The notes beneath the pieces are model-generated. The model had not been told where the DNA came from. It searched no databases and worked only from the letters and a program-made list of their open reading frames with translations. Of a stretch of 59,082 bases of DNA, positions 26,274 through 35,557 are shown in pieces. Within the stretch, counting starts at the first letter, position 1. Each line of letters opens with the position of its first letter. Source of the DNA: Planctomycetota bacterium (GTDB lineage Bacteria > Planctomycetota > UBA1135 > GCA-002686595); assembly GCA_002686945.1 (NCBI GenBank), contig NYYZ01000006.1, forward strand, positions 22,456 through 81,537. Reading direction: 5' to 3'. The position numbers and the translations under genes are program-made.

Positions 26274-28208
26274 ATGAGTTCCCGCACACGATCTTGCCTG
26301 CCAACTGCCATTCTGGCCCTTGCACTTTCAGCCTGCGCCTCGAATGGGCCTGTTGATCAGGTGGAAGGTGAGGATGTGGCAATCATGGGCTCTGGTTCTG
26401 ATTCACTCCAAAGCCGACAATTGGCACAGGTGCACGCGGAACTCGGCGCAGAAAACTGGACCAAAGCCAGGGCCGCGCTCATTCCCCTGGTAGTCGGCGC
26501 AGCATTGAAGGAAGGACAGCAAGCCCTTGATGCTGGCAGGCCACGGGATGCCTTCCAACCCATTGAGGCAGCCCTGGTTCTTGACCCGAATGCAGGGGAG
26601 TTGCACTTCCTGAGAGCCCAGGCGGCGCTCGCTACTGCGCCCGGAGACAGTCAACCGGTGTTCTTCTATGAGGACGCGGCGGAGTCTTTCGAGGCAGCTT
26701 TTCGATTGGGACTCGCCAAACGGCAAGGAAAGGTGGGCGCGCAGGAGGTTTCTTGTCTGGTGGGCATCAGTCGGGCCAAGCGCATGGCCTTGGATCCGGA
26801 CATGGCCTTGACCCTGGCGCGGAACGCGCACAAGGCCATGACTCAGTTAGAAGGGTCGCCGCCAACCCTGGACACCCCCATCAGTCGCGTCTGGGCAGAG
26901 GCTGCCTTTGATGTGTTTGTGGCCGCGCGCAAACGGGACGATCCGGCGGAAGCCCTCTTTGCAGAGACCGAGGACCAGCTTTCGATCACGACCGCCGACC
27001 CCGACCACCGGCAGTGGGCTTTGGTGCAACTCTCGAATCTGCATCAATGGCGGGGAGGCTCGAGCGCAGCCATCGAACCGATCGAAAGGGCCCTGGAATT
27101 TGCACCGGAAGATGGCAACTTGCACACACGGCTGGTTGGCTTGCTGACAGATGCAGGAGGTCAGGCAGCGGTGCTGGAGCGCTATCAGCGCTGGCAAAGA
27201 GATCATCCGAACTCGGCGTTGGGATGGTGGTATAGCGCGGTGACGCTCTTTCACCTGGGCCTCGCGCAATTTGAGGCAGGCAATGGGGACGAAAACACTT
27301 TCCTTGAAGCGCAGGAGTTCTTTGAGCGGTATGGAGAACTGGCTCCTGAGTTCCTTTCCACGGCCCAGGCGTACCAGGCTTCTTGCCGCTCCGCACAAGG
27401 CTTCATTCGCCTCAACAGCGGCGACCTGGACGCAGCTGAAGAGGCGTTTCTCTCCATGCAGGACGTCTTCCCCGGAGCCATTGAAGTGGAACTCGGCGAG
27501 CGAATCCCAAGCGGCCTCGCTGGCCTCGACTTTGTGATAGGCAAGCACGCCCAGAGCCCCGAAGACCTGGACGCCATGAGCGCTGCGGCCCGGGTAGCGA
27601 ACTACTTGCACGCATACCGCCCCACCAGCGCGGCCTACGCCAACAACGCGGGCTTCTTCAACCGAGACGCGGCGGTGCTGCTAGAACTCCAAGCCCAAGG
27701 CGCAGCCAAGCTGGGAGCCGAGGAAGAGTCCAAGGCCCTCTTCGCCGAAGCTCTCCTGGTCATGAACGATTCATGGGAGGCGTACCAGGTGGCAGCCGAG
27801 CAGGCACCCCAGGATGTGCGGATTGTCAACGACGCGGGGCTCGTGATGACCTACTACCTTCGCAGGGATGTACAAGCCGCTTTGACCTTGCTGAAACAAG
27901 CTCGCGCGGAGGGCGACCGCACCCTGGGCGAATTGACCCATGAACAGCGGGCGGAACGGAAATGGAAAGACCCCATCGAGGCCTGGGGCGACGCCTACCA
28001 GAACCTGGGAATCCTGTACCTGACCCTCCTCGGTGATCCCGCCGGATCGCGCCCCTTCTTTGAGCGAGCCCTTGAAATCGGTCCTCCCCGACGGGCATGG
28101 CTGAAAACCGATATGCTGCCCATGGTGGACCGGCTGATTGCCGGAGAAGATCTGCCCCCTGAACAATACAGCTCTATGGTCTGGTTGCATCAAAGCCCCG
28201 CCCGTTGA
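26274..28208 (+). CDS. TPR-repeat lipoprotein
   Basis: 644 residues. From ATG 26274 a lipoprotein signal is evident (TAILALALSACASNG). The rest is alpha-helical with degenerate tetratricopeptide repeats: ALDAGRPRDAFQPIEAALVLDPN, IEPIERALEFAPEDGNLHTRL and DLDAAEEAFLSMQDVFPGA. Near the C-terminus VNDAGLVMTYYLRRDVQAALTL and NLGILYLTLLGDPAGSRPFFERALEIGP match a segment of the next gene, so the two are probably paralogues. It is presumably an outer-membrane or periplasmic scaffold. The next gene starts 26 bp downstream. Confidence 0.8.
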   Translation: MSSRTRSCLPTAILALALSACASNGPVDQVEGEDVAIMGSGSDSLQSRQLAQVHAELGAENWTKARAALIPLVVGAALKEGQQALDAGRPRDAFQPIEAALVLDPNAGELHFLRAQAALATAPGDSQPVFFYEDAAESFEAAFRLGLAKRQGKVGAQEVSCLVGISRAKRMALDPDMALTLARNAHKAMTQLEGSPPTLDTPISRVWAEAAFDVFVAARKRDDPAEALFAETEDQLSITTADPDHRQWALVQLSNLHQWRGGSSAAIEPIERALEFAPEDGNLHTRLVGLLTDAGGQAAVLERYQRWQRDHPNSALGWWYSAVTLFHLGLAQFEAGNGDENTFLEAQEFFERYGELAPEFLSTAQAYQASCRSAQGFIRLNSGDLDAAEEAFLSMQDVFPGAIEVELGERIPSGLAGLDFVIGKHAQSPEDLDAMSAAARVANYLHAYRPTSAAYANNAGFFNRDAAVLLELQAQGAAKLGAEEESKALFAEALLVMNDSWEAYQVAAEQAPQDVRIVNDAGLVMTYYLRRDVQAALTLLKQARAEGDRTLGELTHEQRAERKWKDPIEAWGDAYQNLGILYLTLLGDPAGSRPFFERALEIGPPRRAWLKTDMLPMVDRLIAGEDLPPEQYSSMVWLHQSPAR

Positions 28209-28234
28209 GTTCCTGCCACCCTCTACTGATTTCC

Positions 28235-29983
28235 ATGAACTTCTTGTTTGCCTTCCTGCTGGGCTCTGTTCCCCCGGCAATCTCGACTCCCGCAGTCTCC
28301 AGTGCGATCTACACCCCTGCCGCGCTCAACACAGCCCAACCGGACGAAGTAGATCGCCTGATCGCCGCTGGCCGGGCCGAATTGGACGCGGGCCGCGCCG
28401 AACAAGCTCAAGTACTCTTCGAGGAGGCCGATGCCAAAACCGGCAGCCACATGCGCACTCGTGTCTGGGTCCTGCGCTCCTGGATCGATCAGGGCCGCTA
28501 CAACGATGCCTTCGACCAGATGCAATTGCTGGAGAGAGCAGGAGCCAAGGGTGCAGCAGTGGATTACATCTTTGGCATGGGTTCCTACCGGCGCGCCCTC
28601 GACAACATTGCGGCCGGTGGCAGCAGCACGGTGCAACTGGCGCTGGTGGATGCGGCCAACTACCTGAAAGGCGCAACTGACGGTGACCCAGATCTCTTCG
28701 ACGATGCCTTCACGCCACTGGCACACGCGGCATGGCTGGCACACGAACCGAGCCAATTGAAGTTGGCGGTCAACTCCGCAGAACGCGGAACCATCGCGCG
28801 CCCGAAGTCCCACAACGCCAACTATGTACACGGTCTCGTGTTGGCATGGCAGACCATTGAAGCTGCAGGACGAGAGGACGAAAAAACCAAGCAGGCCGCT
28901 GCCAAGAAGGGACTGGCCGCTTTCGCCAAGGCCGCCAAACTACTGCCCAAGGACAAGTCCACGGTCTCAGACCGGGCAGAATACCACCTGCAAGCAGCTA
29001 CCCTGGCTCTCTGGATTCCAGACAAGGACCTGGCCTCCAGGGAATACGCTCATGCCATAGGGTCCGACCCAAGCAAGGTGGATTTTGGAGTGATCTGGGG
29101 TGCCCTTGCCGGTGGCGAAAACGGGGTGGCGTTTTTTGTCACCTGCCTTGAAGACGCAAAAGCGCAGTACCTCAAGCGCTGGGGTGACAAGACCAAGGGT
29201 GACGCAACCCTTCTTTGGTGGCTCGGCTATGCGCAGACCGAAACCGGCGCCTATGAAGAAGCGGACAAGAACCTCGAGCAAGCGGTACAAAAGTGGCCCG
29301 CCTACGAGAACGCCTATTGGTACCAGGCCCTGGCGCGTTATAGGGCAGAGAACTACAAGGGCGCGGCTGAAGCACTTGAGACCTGGTGGGACAAGAATCC
29401 TGCGAGCCTCGTGACCATGATCAACGGCAACCCGGAACTCCACATCGGCATCGTTTACTACACACAGGGCAAGTGCTACGCAGCTGGACCCACGGGCGCG
29501 GCCCAAGCAGCGGTTTGCGCTGAGATCCTGTGCGGCGTGGAGCCCGCCAATTGGGAACGCTGGAACGACCTGGGTCTGTTCTCGCGAGACTCGGGCGAAG
29601 TGCTCAGGCGCAGTTCCAAGAAGCAAGAGGACCAGGACAAGGCGGTGGTTTATTTCGAGCGATCCTTGGAAGCCTATAAGAAAGGCATGGACCTCGCCCC
29701 AGAGCAAGCTGGGCTCTACAACGATGGGGCTGTCATCCTGCACTATTATCTGGATCGCGAGTTTGAACAGGCCATGACCTGGTACAGCAAGTCTCAGAAT
29801 CTGGCAGTCAAGGCACTGGCCAACCCTGACCTGAAGGATTTTGAACGAACGCGAACCGAGATAGCCAAGCGCGACTCGGCCGACAACTTGAAGAAAATCC
29901 GCAAGCTGATCCAGAGGCGCAAGAAGACACGTGAACGCGACAAGAAGACAGACGACGGCGATCCTTTGAGTCTGGCTGGCTGA
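28235..29983 (+). CDS. Exported TPR-repeat protein
   Basis: 582 residues with an N-terminal signal peptide (MNFLFAFLLGSVPPAIS) from ATG 28235. TPR-like helices run throughout: IAAGRAELDAGRAEQAQVLFEEA, LGYAQTETGAYEEADKNLEQAV and ALARYRAENYKGAAEALE. Near the C-terminus, YNDGAVILHYYLDREFEQAM mirrors the upstream TPR lipoprotein. The final ~50 residues are very basic and charged (RRKKTRERDKKTDDG). An upstream TTG (28205) overlaps the previous gene and lacks a good signal peptide. It is co-transcribed with its paralogue and the two following genes (gaps of 26 and 6 bp). No catalytic motif is seen. Confidence 0.78.
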   Translation: MNFLFAFLLGSVPPAISTPAVSSAIYTPAALNTAQPDEVDRLIAAGRAELDAGRAEQAQVLFEEADAKTGSHMRTRVWVLRSWIDQGRYNDAFDQMQLLERAGAKGAAVDYIFGMGSYRRALDNIAAGGSSTVQLALVDAANYLKGATDGDPDLFDDAFTPLAHAAWLAHEPSQLKLAVNSAERGTIARPKSHNANYVHGLVLAWQTIEAAGREDEKTKQAAAKKGLAAFAKAAKLLPKDKSTVSDRAEYHLQAATLALWIPDKDLASREYAHAIGSDPSKVDFGVIWGALAGGENGVAFFVTCLEDAKAQYLKRWGDKTKGDATLLWWLGYAQTETGAYEEADKNLEQAVQKWPAYENAYWYQALARYRAENYKGAAEALETWWDKNPASLVTMINGNPELHIGIVYYTQGKCYAAGPTGAAQAAVCAEILCGVEPANWERWNDLGLFSRDSGEVLRRSSKKQEDQDKAVVYFERSLEAYKKGMDLAPEQAGLYNDGAVILHYYLDREFEQAMTWYSKSQNLAVKALANPDLKDFERTRTEIAKRDSADNLKKIRKLIQRRKKTRERDKKTDDGDPLSLAG

Positions 29984-29989
29984 GCTGTT

Positions 29990-31057
29990 GTGCAACTGCC
30001 CTTCCAGATTTTCAGCGAGCCTCCCACCGAACGCATCATCACCGTGGATGGAACCGGCGGTGCCCCGGGCCTGGAACTATCACATTGGCCCGGGAACAGT
30101 ACGCCCACCAATCTTCGCCATGACCTTTCGACCGGAATTGCGCTTGGATTCTCCGCTCTTCCAAGGGAAGAACGGGCCAGGCTGAGTGAAGGCTGTGTGG
30201 CGGTAGGCAACAATCACTACGACACGGACGGTGTCCTTGCTGCACTCTCGATCCTGCAAGGGGAATGGGCGCTGTCCCACTCAGAGGCCTTGCTGGGAGC
30301 GGCAGCCGCCGGGGACTTCTTCTCCGCCCCAACTGAAGAGAGTTTGATGCTGGATGCAGCCATCACCAACCTGGTCAATCCGGATCGATCGGACGTGGAC
30401 CTGGGTGGCATGAGCCTCCACGAGCGCTATTCTGCCGCCAGCTGGGCAGCCTTTGAACGCATCCCCGGTTGGTTGGATGGAGGCCTGGAACAGGACACCT
30501 CCCTTTGGGGCCCGGAGCTAGCCGCCTGGCGAGCTGACAAGGATGACCTGCAGCACACCCAGCACGACGACCTGGTGCACCTGGACTTCAGCATCTGGAA
30601 CGGCAGCCCTGACCAAGCCAGCAGCCGCCCGGGAGCGCGGGGTTTTGACCCAGGCCGCCACGCCCTATGGACGGTCTCCCCAGCAGACAGAGTGTTGGTA
30701 CTTGGCCCCTCCAGCGCGGGGACTCTCGTCCGTTTCCTCATATCCACCGCCTCCTGGTTTGACCTTGTGACTCGCAAGACCCAGCCCCGGCCTGATCTGG
30801 CCGCCCTGGCCGCAGAGCTCAACGAACTGGAGGGATGCACGCCGAGTGATGATCATCACTGGCGGCATCAAGACCCCGATAGCCCCTGCCCTGAGCTGTG
30901 GTTTGGTGGAAATCAAACCGCCTTGTTCCTTGAACATGCGGAGGGGGCCTTGCGACCCAGCGGCATCGACCCCCAGCGCATCAAACAGGTTGTAACTGAA
31001 GCAGTTCGTCAAGCCTGGATCTTTGAGGAAGACGAAAATGGCGACTGGCAAATCTAA
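29990..31057 (+). CDS. DUF6687-like protein, possible hydrolase
   Basis: 355 residues, no signal peptide, GTG start 6 bp after the TPR gene. The N-terminal half carries LELSHWPGNSTPTNLRHDLSTGIAL, split here by family-typical HWPG and DLSTG blocks, then VGNNHYDTDGVLAALSIL and AAAAGDFF. I recall this pattern from proteins annotated DUF6687. NNHYDTDG recalls the H.D.DG metal motif of DHH phosphoesterases, but the other DHH motifs are not evident, so enzymatic function is only a guess. The C-terminal half has LVHLDFSIWNG, a DRVLVLGPSSAG stretch and ELWFGGNQTALFL. It overlaps the next gene by 20 bases. Confidence 0.72.
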   Translation: MQLPFQIFSEPPTERIITVDGTGGAPGLELSHWPGNSTPTNLRHDLSTGIALGFSALPREERARLSEGCVAVGNNHYDTDGVLAALSILQGEWALSHSEALLGAAAAGDFFSAPTEESLMLDAAITNLVNPDRSDVDLGGMSLHERYSAASWAAFERIPGWLDGGLEQDTSLWGPELAAWRADKDDLQHTQHDDLVHLDFSIWNGSPDQASSRPGARGFDPGRHALWTVSPADRVLVLGPSSAGTLVRFLISTASWFDLVTRKTQPRPDLAALAAELNELEGCTPSDDHHWRHQDPDSPCPELWFGGNQTALFLEHAEGALRPSGIDPQRIKQVVTEAVRQAWIFEEDENGDWQI

Positions 31058-31955
31058 GCGCGGACCCCGCTTCCCGTTTTTTCTGGTCGCGGGGGACAGC
31101 TCTGACCCTCTGGTGGTCCTGCGCTCTGCGACCTGGAACTACAACTCAGTGGGTCTGTTTGCCGGGAACGAGGCTTTGGTCGTTGATCCGGGCCTCTCGC
31201 AAGCGGAGCTCGCTCTCTTGCACGCTCGGCTCGTCACAGCCGAGCAACCTTCCGAGCCGCGCCGAATCAATCACCTGATCTTGACCCACGCCCACCATGA
31301 CCACATCCGTGGCGGTTGCTCTTTTGAGGGCGCGCGAACTTGGATGCCGCGCATCGCCGCCGAGAAAGGCCCCGAAGCCCGAAGCCGCATCCTGGCCGCG
31401 GGGGAGGCCCTGGGCAAGAGAATCGGAGCCGAGCCTCCGGGCTACTCCTGGCCCCAGGTCACTGATCCGTTTGACACCGAAGCGCAGCTTGTGCTTGGAG
31501 ACCATCTCGAAGTGCGAATGCATTTCTTGCCCGGTCACTCCAACTGCACGAGCGTGGTGGTCATTCCCGCCTTGGCTACCCTCTTGAGCGCGGACTACCT
31601 GGTCTCCCCGGGTGTCCCATTCTGCCGCCACGAAGCGCGCATGTTCGAAGGAGCCTTGGTGGGGCTGCGAGAACTTGTGGAGCGCTACGAGATCGAACGG
31701 CTTGTACCCTCTCACGGCCCCATGCACTTGGGTCGCGGCAAGATCCATGAAGCCATCGCCAGCGATCAGAGCGTGATGGCAGCCATGCGTCGGGCTGTGC
31801 GCGGAGCTCTTGGCGAAGGACTCGACAAGCAACAAGTCATGGCTTCCGCTCTCACCGCCGCAGACAAGGACCGGGGCCAGACCGCGGGACGGCTCGCGGC
31901 ACAAGACACGGACAACGCCCGGCGAATCCTGAGGGAAGAGCAGGACAATGCATAG
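31038..31955 (+). CDS. Metallo-beta-lactamase-fold hydrolase
   Basis: 305-residue soluble hydrolase of the glyoxalase II/MBL superfamily. The zinc motif LILTHAHHDHIRGG (HxHxDH) lies near residue 85. A second ligand His is in FLPGHSNCTSV, and the bridging Asp in LLSADYLVSPG; a late RLVPSHGP supplies the last His. A C-terminal helical domain (about residues 235-305) is typical of LACTB2-like or hydroxyacylglutathione-hydrolase-like enzymes. ATG 31038 is used; a TTG at 31023 is also open. It is translationally overlapped with the DUF6687-like gene, suggesting a functional pair. Confidence 0.85.
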   Translation: MATGKSKRGPRFPFFLVAGDSSDPLVVLRSATWNYNSVGLFAGNEALVVDPGLSQAELALLHARLVTAEQPSEPRRINHLILTHAHHDHIRGGCSFEGARTWMPRIAAEKGPEARSRILAAGEALGKRIGAEPPGYSWPQVTDPFDTEAQLVLGDHLEVRMHFLPGHSNCTSVVVIPALATLLSADYLVSPGVPFCRHEARMFEGALVGLRELVERYEIERLVPSHGPMHLGRGKIHEAIASDQSVMAAMRRAVRGALGEGLDKQQVMASALTAADKDRGQTAGRLAAQDTDNARRILREEQDNA

Positions 31956-31986
31956 TTGAGATGATGAGGGTGCCCGACAGAGGCGC

Positions 31987-33270
31987 TCAACCCTCCCGGG
32001 CCCGACGCGCACTGCGAGCAAACAAACCCGCCCCGATTGTCACGATCAATCCCGCCGTGATGAACGCCGCGCGCACTCCGAACAGGGCACCGACGCCTCC
32101 CCCGATGCCCCCCCCCACTGCCACAGCTGCGGTGCGCGCGCTGAAGACCACTCCAAAGGCTCCTCCGCGGCGACCCGCTTCCACTTCGCCGGCGGCCAAG
32201 CCAAAAGCCAAGGGCCCAATCCCCGCCACCGCTGCTCCCAGCAACAAGCGCCCAGCCAACAACGCGCCATAGCTGGTGGCGCTGGCCTGGATCGCAATAG
32301 CCAGAACCGAAAGCGCTGCGGACTCCCCCATGGCTCTTGGATAACCGACCCGGTCCCCGCGGCGTCCCCAGGGAGACAAGCACAGCAGGTTCGCAAAGGC
32401 CATGCCTCCGAAGGCCACCGCCGTGGCAAGAGTCACAGACGAATCCACTCCACCTTGAGACAGGGGCAGGTGTGCGAGCAGTTCCATCACTCGTCCACCA
32501 GAATCGTTTTGCAGCAGCTGAGCCACCAGGCGTTCCAGCAGGGGATTCGAGCATCCGAGCCCAAACTGCACCGCGAACACCAAGAACGCTGTAGCTCGCA
32601 AGGCGGGGTGGACCAGGACCGAGCGCACATCAGACTTCAACTTGCTGAGAGCATGGCCCACCGCCCGTCCGGGAGCGGTGTCCTGGGCCCCCTGCTGCGC
32701 CAAGTCCTCATGGGCGACAAACCAGACCAGAAGCGCTGAGCACAGAGCCGCACCTCCAACCACCAGGAACACCGCTTGATGCCCACCCAAGACCACGGAC
32801 AACCAACCTCCCAGCAGGGGACCAATCATGCTGCCCAGGGCAAGAGAAGTAGACAGCTGCCCGGTCACCCGCGCCTGCCTGTCTGCGGGGGCCTGGACGC
32901 TGACCAAGGTGATGCCTGGTGGAATAAACCCACTGAACAGGCCCTGACCCAAACGCAATACCAGCAGCGTCCAAGGCCCCTGCGCAAAGGCCATGCCTCC
33001 CACAAAGATCGCAATCGCGAGCATGGCGCGGCAGATCATCAATTTGCGCCCAAGTCGATCTCCCAGGGCGCCCCAGATCGGCGACATCAAAGTCGCCGCC
33101 AGTGGGGCCGCGCCAAAGAGCACTCCAGCCCAGAGCCGCACGGACGCTTCGTCCTGGACACCCAACTCCTCCAGCAGGCTGGGGAAGAAAGGCAAGAAGC
33201 TCATCATCCCGATCGAGGTGATCAGGTTTGCGAGCCAAATGACGCGAAAGGTGCGCTTCCAGGAGGCCAT
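31987..33270 (-). CDS. MFS transporter, last gene of the microcompartment operon
   Basis: 427-residue major facilitator with about 12 hydrophobic segments. The motif-A loop IWGALGDRLGRKLMI lies near residues 63-77, and a second half-motif CLSPWGRRGDRVGYPRA appears after helix 8. This places it with the drug:H+ antiporter-like (TetA/MdtG type) group, which also includes metabolite carriers. It begins 12 bp after the DUF711 stop on the same strand, so it is likely the terminal gene of the BMC operon. Import of the BMC substrate or export of a product is the natural inference, but nothing in the sequence identifies the solute. Confidence 0.85.
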   Translation of the reverse strand: MASWKRTFRVIWLANLITSIGMMSFLPFFPSLLEELGVQDEASVRLWAGVLFGAAPLAATLMSPIWGALGDRLGRKLMICRAMLAIAIFVGGMAFAQGPWTLLVLRLGQGLFSGFIPPGITLVSVQAPADRQARVTGQLSTSLALGSMIGPLLGGWLSVVLGGHQAVFLVVGGAALCSALLVWFVAHEDLAQQGAQDTAPGRAVGHALSKLKSDVRSVLVHPALRATAFLVFAVQFGLGCSNPLLERLVAQLLQNDSGGRVMELLAHLPLSQGGVDSSVTLATAVAFGGMAFANLLCLSPWGRRGDRVGYPRAMGESAALSVLAIAIQASATSYGALLAGRLLLGAAVAGIGPLAFGLAAGEVEAGRRGGAFGVVFSARTAAVAVGGGIGGGVGALFGVRAAFITAGLIVTIGAGLFARSARRAREG

Positions 33271-33282
33271 TTTGTCGCAGGG

Positions 33283-34647
33283 TCAGTTCTTGTAGCTCTG
33301 CAAGGGCGCAGGGATCCGTCCACCCCGGCGGTGCAGGAGGGCGCAAGAAAAAGACCCGGGATCCTGCACAATTGCCGTGCCCAGGAGCCCCCCCCACTCG
33401 ACTGTCTCCCCGGGCCCCTTACCTGGCACGGGGATGATGCGAACAGCGGTCGTTTTGGCGTTGACCATGCCAATCGCCAACTCATCGGCGATGATGCCGG
33501 TCAAAGTAGCAGCCGGAGTATCACCGGGAACTGCCACCATGTCGAGGCCAACTGAGCAGACGGCAGTCATGGCCTCCAGCTTTGCCAGACTCATGGCCCC
33601 CGCCGCCACCGCATCGATCATCCCCTGATCTTCGGAAACCGGAATGAAAGCACCGGACAGGCCGCCCATACAAGAACTCGCCATTGCGCCACCCTTCTTG
33701 ACAGCGTCGGTCAACATGGCCAAGGCCGCCGTCGTGCCGGGAGCACCGGCCTTGTCCACTCCGATCAACTCCAGAATGTCCGCGATAGAATCTCCCACCG
33801 CCGGAGTAGGCGCGAGGGAGACGTCTACAATGCCAAAGGTGGTGTTCATGCGTCGTGCCGCCTCGCGTCCCACCAATTCCCCCACCCGAGTTATCTTGAA
33901 AGCGGTGCGCTTGATGGTCTCGTAAGCCGCCAGAAGATCGGTGTCCGGCCCCAAGCGTTCCAGGGCTGAACGCACCACACCAGGGCCACTGACCCCCACA
34001 TTGATCACGGTTTCTGGCTCACCGATACCAATGTGCGCTCCAGCGACGAAGGGGTTGTCCTCCACCGGGTTCATGAAACAGACCAACTTGGCGCAGCCCA
34101 GTCCTCCCGTACTCGCCGAGCGCTGAGCCGTGTCGATCACCAGTTCGCTGAACTCAGACACTGCATCCATGTTGATGCCGGCCTTGGTAGTACCGAGAGC
34201 AACTGAGGAACAAACGCGCTGGGTAACCTCCAGGGCTTCGGGAATCGAACGAAAAAGGGCCTCGTCAGCGCGTGTGAAGCCCTTGTGCACATATGCGGAA
34301 AAGCCACCAATGAAGTCCACTCCGACCTCTCCGGCCGCCGCATCCAGGGCGCGGGCCAATGGCACAAGACAGGTAGCTCCGCTGGCTGCCGCCACCAAGG
34401 AAATAGGAGTCACCGCGATACGCTTGTTGACAATGGGTACGCCATAGTCCGCGGCGATCGAGTCGGCCACGGTCACCAGGTCCTTGCCGTGGTGAACGAT
34501 CTTGGCGTAGATTTTTTCGCAGGTGCTCTCCAGATCCGGGTCCGCGCAATCCAACAGACTGATTCCCAGAGTCGTGGTGCGCACGTCGAGCGTTTCCAGC
34601 TCTACCATGCGCAGGGTTTCTAGGATTTCGGTGTCGGAAAAGGCCAC
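33283..34647 (-). CDS. DUF711 / UPF0210 (PFL-like fold) protein
   Basis: 454 residues matching UPF0210 from end to end. Blocks are [93 protein letters not shown] and [19 protein letters not shown]. The GTG start is chosen because the family N-terminus begins there. DUF711 structures are classed with pyruvate formate-lyase-like barrels, but the Gly-radical loop and an activase are not seen. Elsewhere the family travels with a small ACT protein (UPF0237); here the preceding gene is an ACT fusion, 18 bp away. Its position inside a BMC operon makes it a candidate cargo or signature enzyme. The reaction is unknown. Confidence 0.88.
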   Translation of the reverse strand: MAFSDTEILETLRMVELETLDVRTTTLGISLLDCADPDLESTCEKIYAKIVHHGKDLVTVADSIAADYGVPIVNKRIAVTPISLVAAASGATCLVPLARALDAAAGEVGVDFIGGFSAYVHKGFTRADEALFRSIPEALEVTQRVCSSVALGTTKAGINMDAVSEFSELVIDTAQRSASTGGLGCAKLVCFMNPVEDNPFVAGAHIGIGEPETVINVGVSGPGVVRSALERLGPDTDLLAAYETIKRTAFKITRVGELVGREAARRMNTTFGIVDVSLAPTPAVGDSIADILELIGVDKAGAPGTTAALAMLTDAVKKGGAMASSCMGGLSGAFIPVSEDQGMIDAVAAGAMSLAKLEAMTAVCSVGLDMVAVPGDTPAATLTGIIADELAIGMVNAKTTAVRIIPVPGKGPGETVEWGGLLGTAIVQDPGSFSCALLHRRGGRIPAPLQSYKN

Positions 34648-34665
34648 GGAGCTGTGTTGTTGGGG

Positions 34666-35175
34666 CTATACCCTGTGCATGTAACGGAAGACGCGCTCGT
34701 GCATCACACGAGCCACAAAGTCCTGGTCTCCGCCCAAGCAATCGAGAGTTTCCTTGAGAGGCTTGAACTGCCCGGCGTGCTCGAGGCCCACTGTCAGCAC
34801 TAGATGAAAATAGTCCTCCACCGAACGCTGGCTGATGTCGCGCACATTGCCACCGTTCTGGGCAATGGCCGAGGTGATTTCTGCCAGCACTCCGGTCCGG
34901 TTGCGGCCCACCACCACCACCATCACGCCAGTGCCTCCGGCCTCATCGGCTTCAGGCTCTGGCATCAGAGGCATCGATTGCTCGGCACGCGCAGCGTCCG
35001 GTCCTCGGTCGGGCGCAGGCTGTTCGAAAGCGCTGCCGTTGGACCCCTTGAGCACCACTCCGACAGCACGCGCGGCGTCAAGGGCCTGGGGCGTGACCAC
35101 TGTCTGGGACTCCACGACTATCTCGCCGCTGCCAACGCGGCGGATGTCTTCGGCAGTGATGAATCGGCGGGGCAT
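34666..35175 (-). CDS. EutQ/EutT-N-like module fused to ACT domain
   Basis: 169 residues from ATG 35175 (a TTG at 35247 would add a Pro-rich leader and overlap the previous gene). Residues 1-45 read RRFITAEDIRRVGSGEIVVE then VTPQALDAARAVGVVLKG. This pattern (I/VTE..I......I.V...T.VTP.A...A...G..) matches what I recall of the N-termini of EutQ and EutT. A Pro/Ala linker follows, then an ACT domain from about residue 80 (GVMVVVVGRNRTGVLAEITSAIAQNGG, in two pieces around RTGVLAEI) ending in MHERVFRYMHRV. The ACT part resembles UPF0237, the usual partner of UPF0210. It may bind an amino-acid-like ligand and/or tether DUF711 to the shell. Confidence 0.7.
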   Translation of the reverse strand: MPRRFITAEDIRRVGSGEIVVESQTVVTPQALDAARAVGVVLKGSNGSAFEQPAPDRGPDAARAEQSMPLMPEPEADEAGGTGVMVVVVGRNRTGVLAEITSAIAQNGGNVRDISQRSVEDYFHLVLTVGLEHAGQFKPLKETLDCLGGDQDFVARVMHERVFRYMHRV

Positions 35176-35233
35176 AAGAGGTTGTTGGGTAGAGGGGGCC
35201 GTAATTGGTTGGTTAGGCTCTGTGACGGGCGGA

Positions 35234-35539
35234 TCAAGTCCGGGCAAAGGGCTTAGGTCCCTCGGCTCCGATGGTAGAAATGGTCAACTGACCGTTCTTG
35301 ACCACGACAACATAGGTACCGTCCCTGGCGCGCAGGTCATTCAAGAGGGCGCTGTCGTTGGCAGTATTGGCAACCGCAGGACCAGCCGCACCGGGTTCTT
35401 CATAGGCCACGTCAATGCGCCGGCGAAAAGCCGCGTCCAAGGCCGCCGGAGTGGCGATGCGCCTGGTCGACAACAGAATGCGCGTCCCGGCTGGCATTGC
35501 CAGAACATCACTCTCTGTTACTAGTTGCGGGCCAGCCAC
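35234..35539 (-). CDS. Small BMC-locus protein with EutQ/EutT-N-like module
   Basis: 101 residues from GTG 35539. The N-terminal ~45 residues read QLVTESDVLAMPAGTRILLS then ATPAALDAAFRRRIDVAY, the same pattern as in the neighbouring ACT fusion. The C-terminal half (GTYVVVVKNGQLTISTIG) is a short beta-rich piece. It starts 18 bp after the BMC-T stop and ends 58 bp before the ACT-fusion start. No catalytic residues are evident, which fits an adaptor, linker or encapsulation protein rather than an enzyme. It is too short for the EutQ cupin or the EutT adenosyltransferase domain. Confidence 0.68.
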   Translation of the reverse strand: MAGPQLVTESDVLAMPAGTRILLSTRRIATPAALDAAFRRRIDVAYEEPGAAGPAVANTANDSALLNDLRARDGTYVVVVKNGQLTISTIGAEGPKPFART

Positions 35540-35557
35540 TTGAAGAAGAATCAGGAC

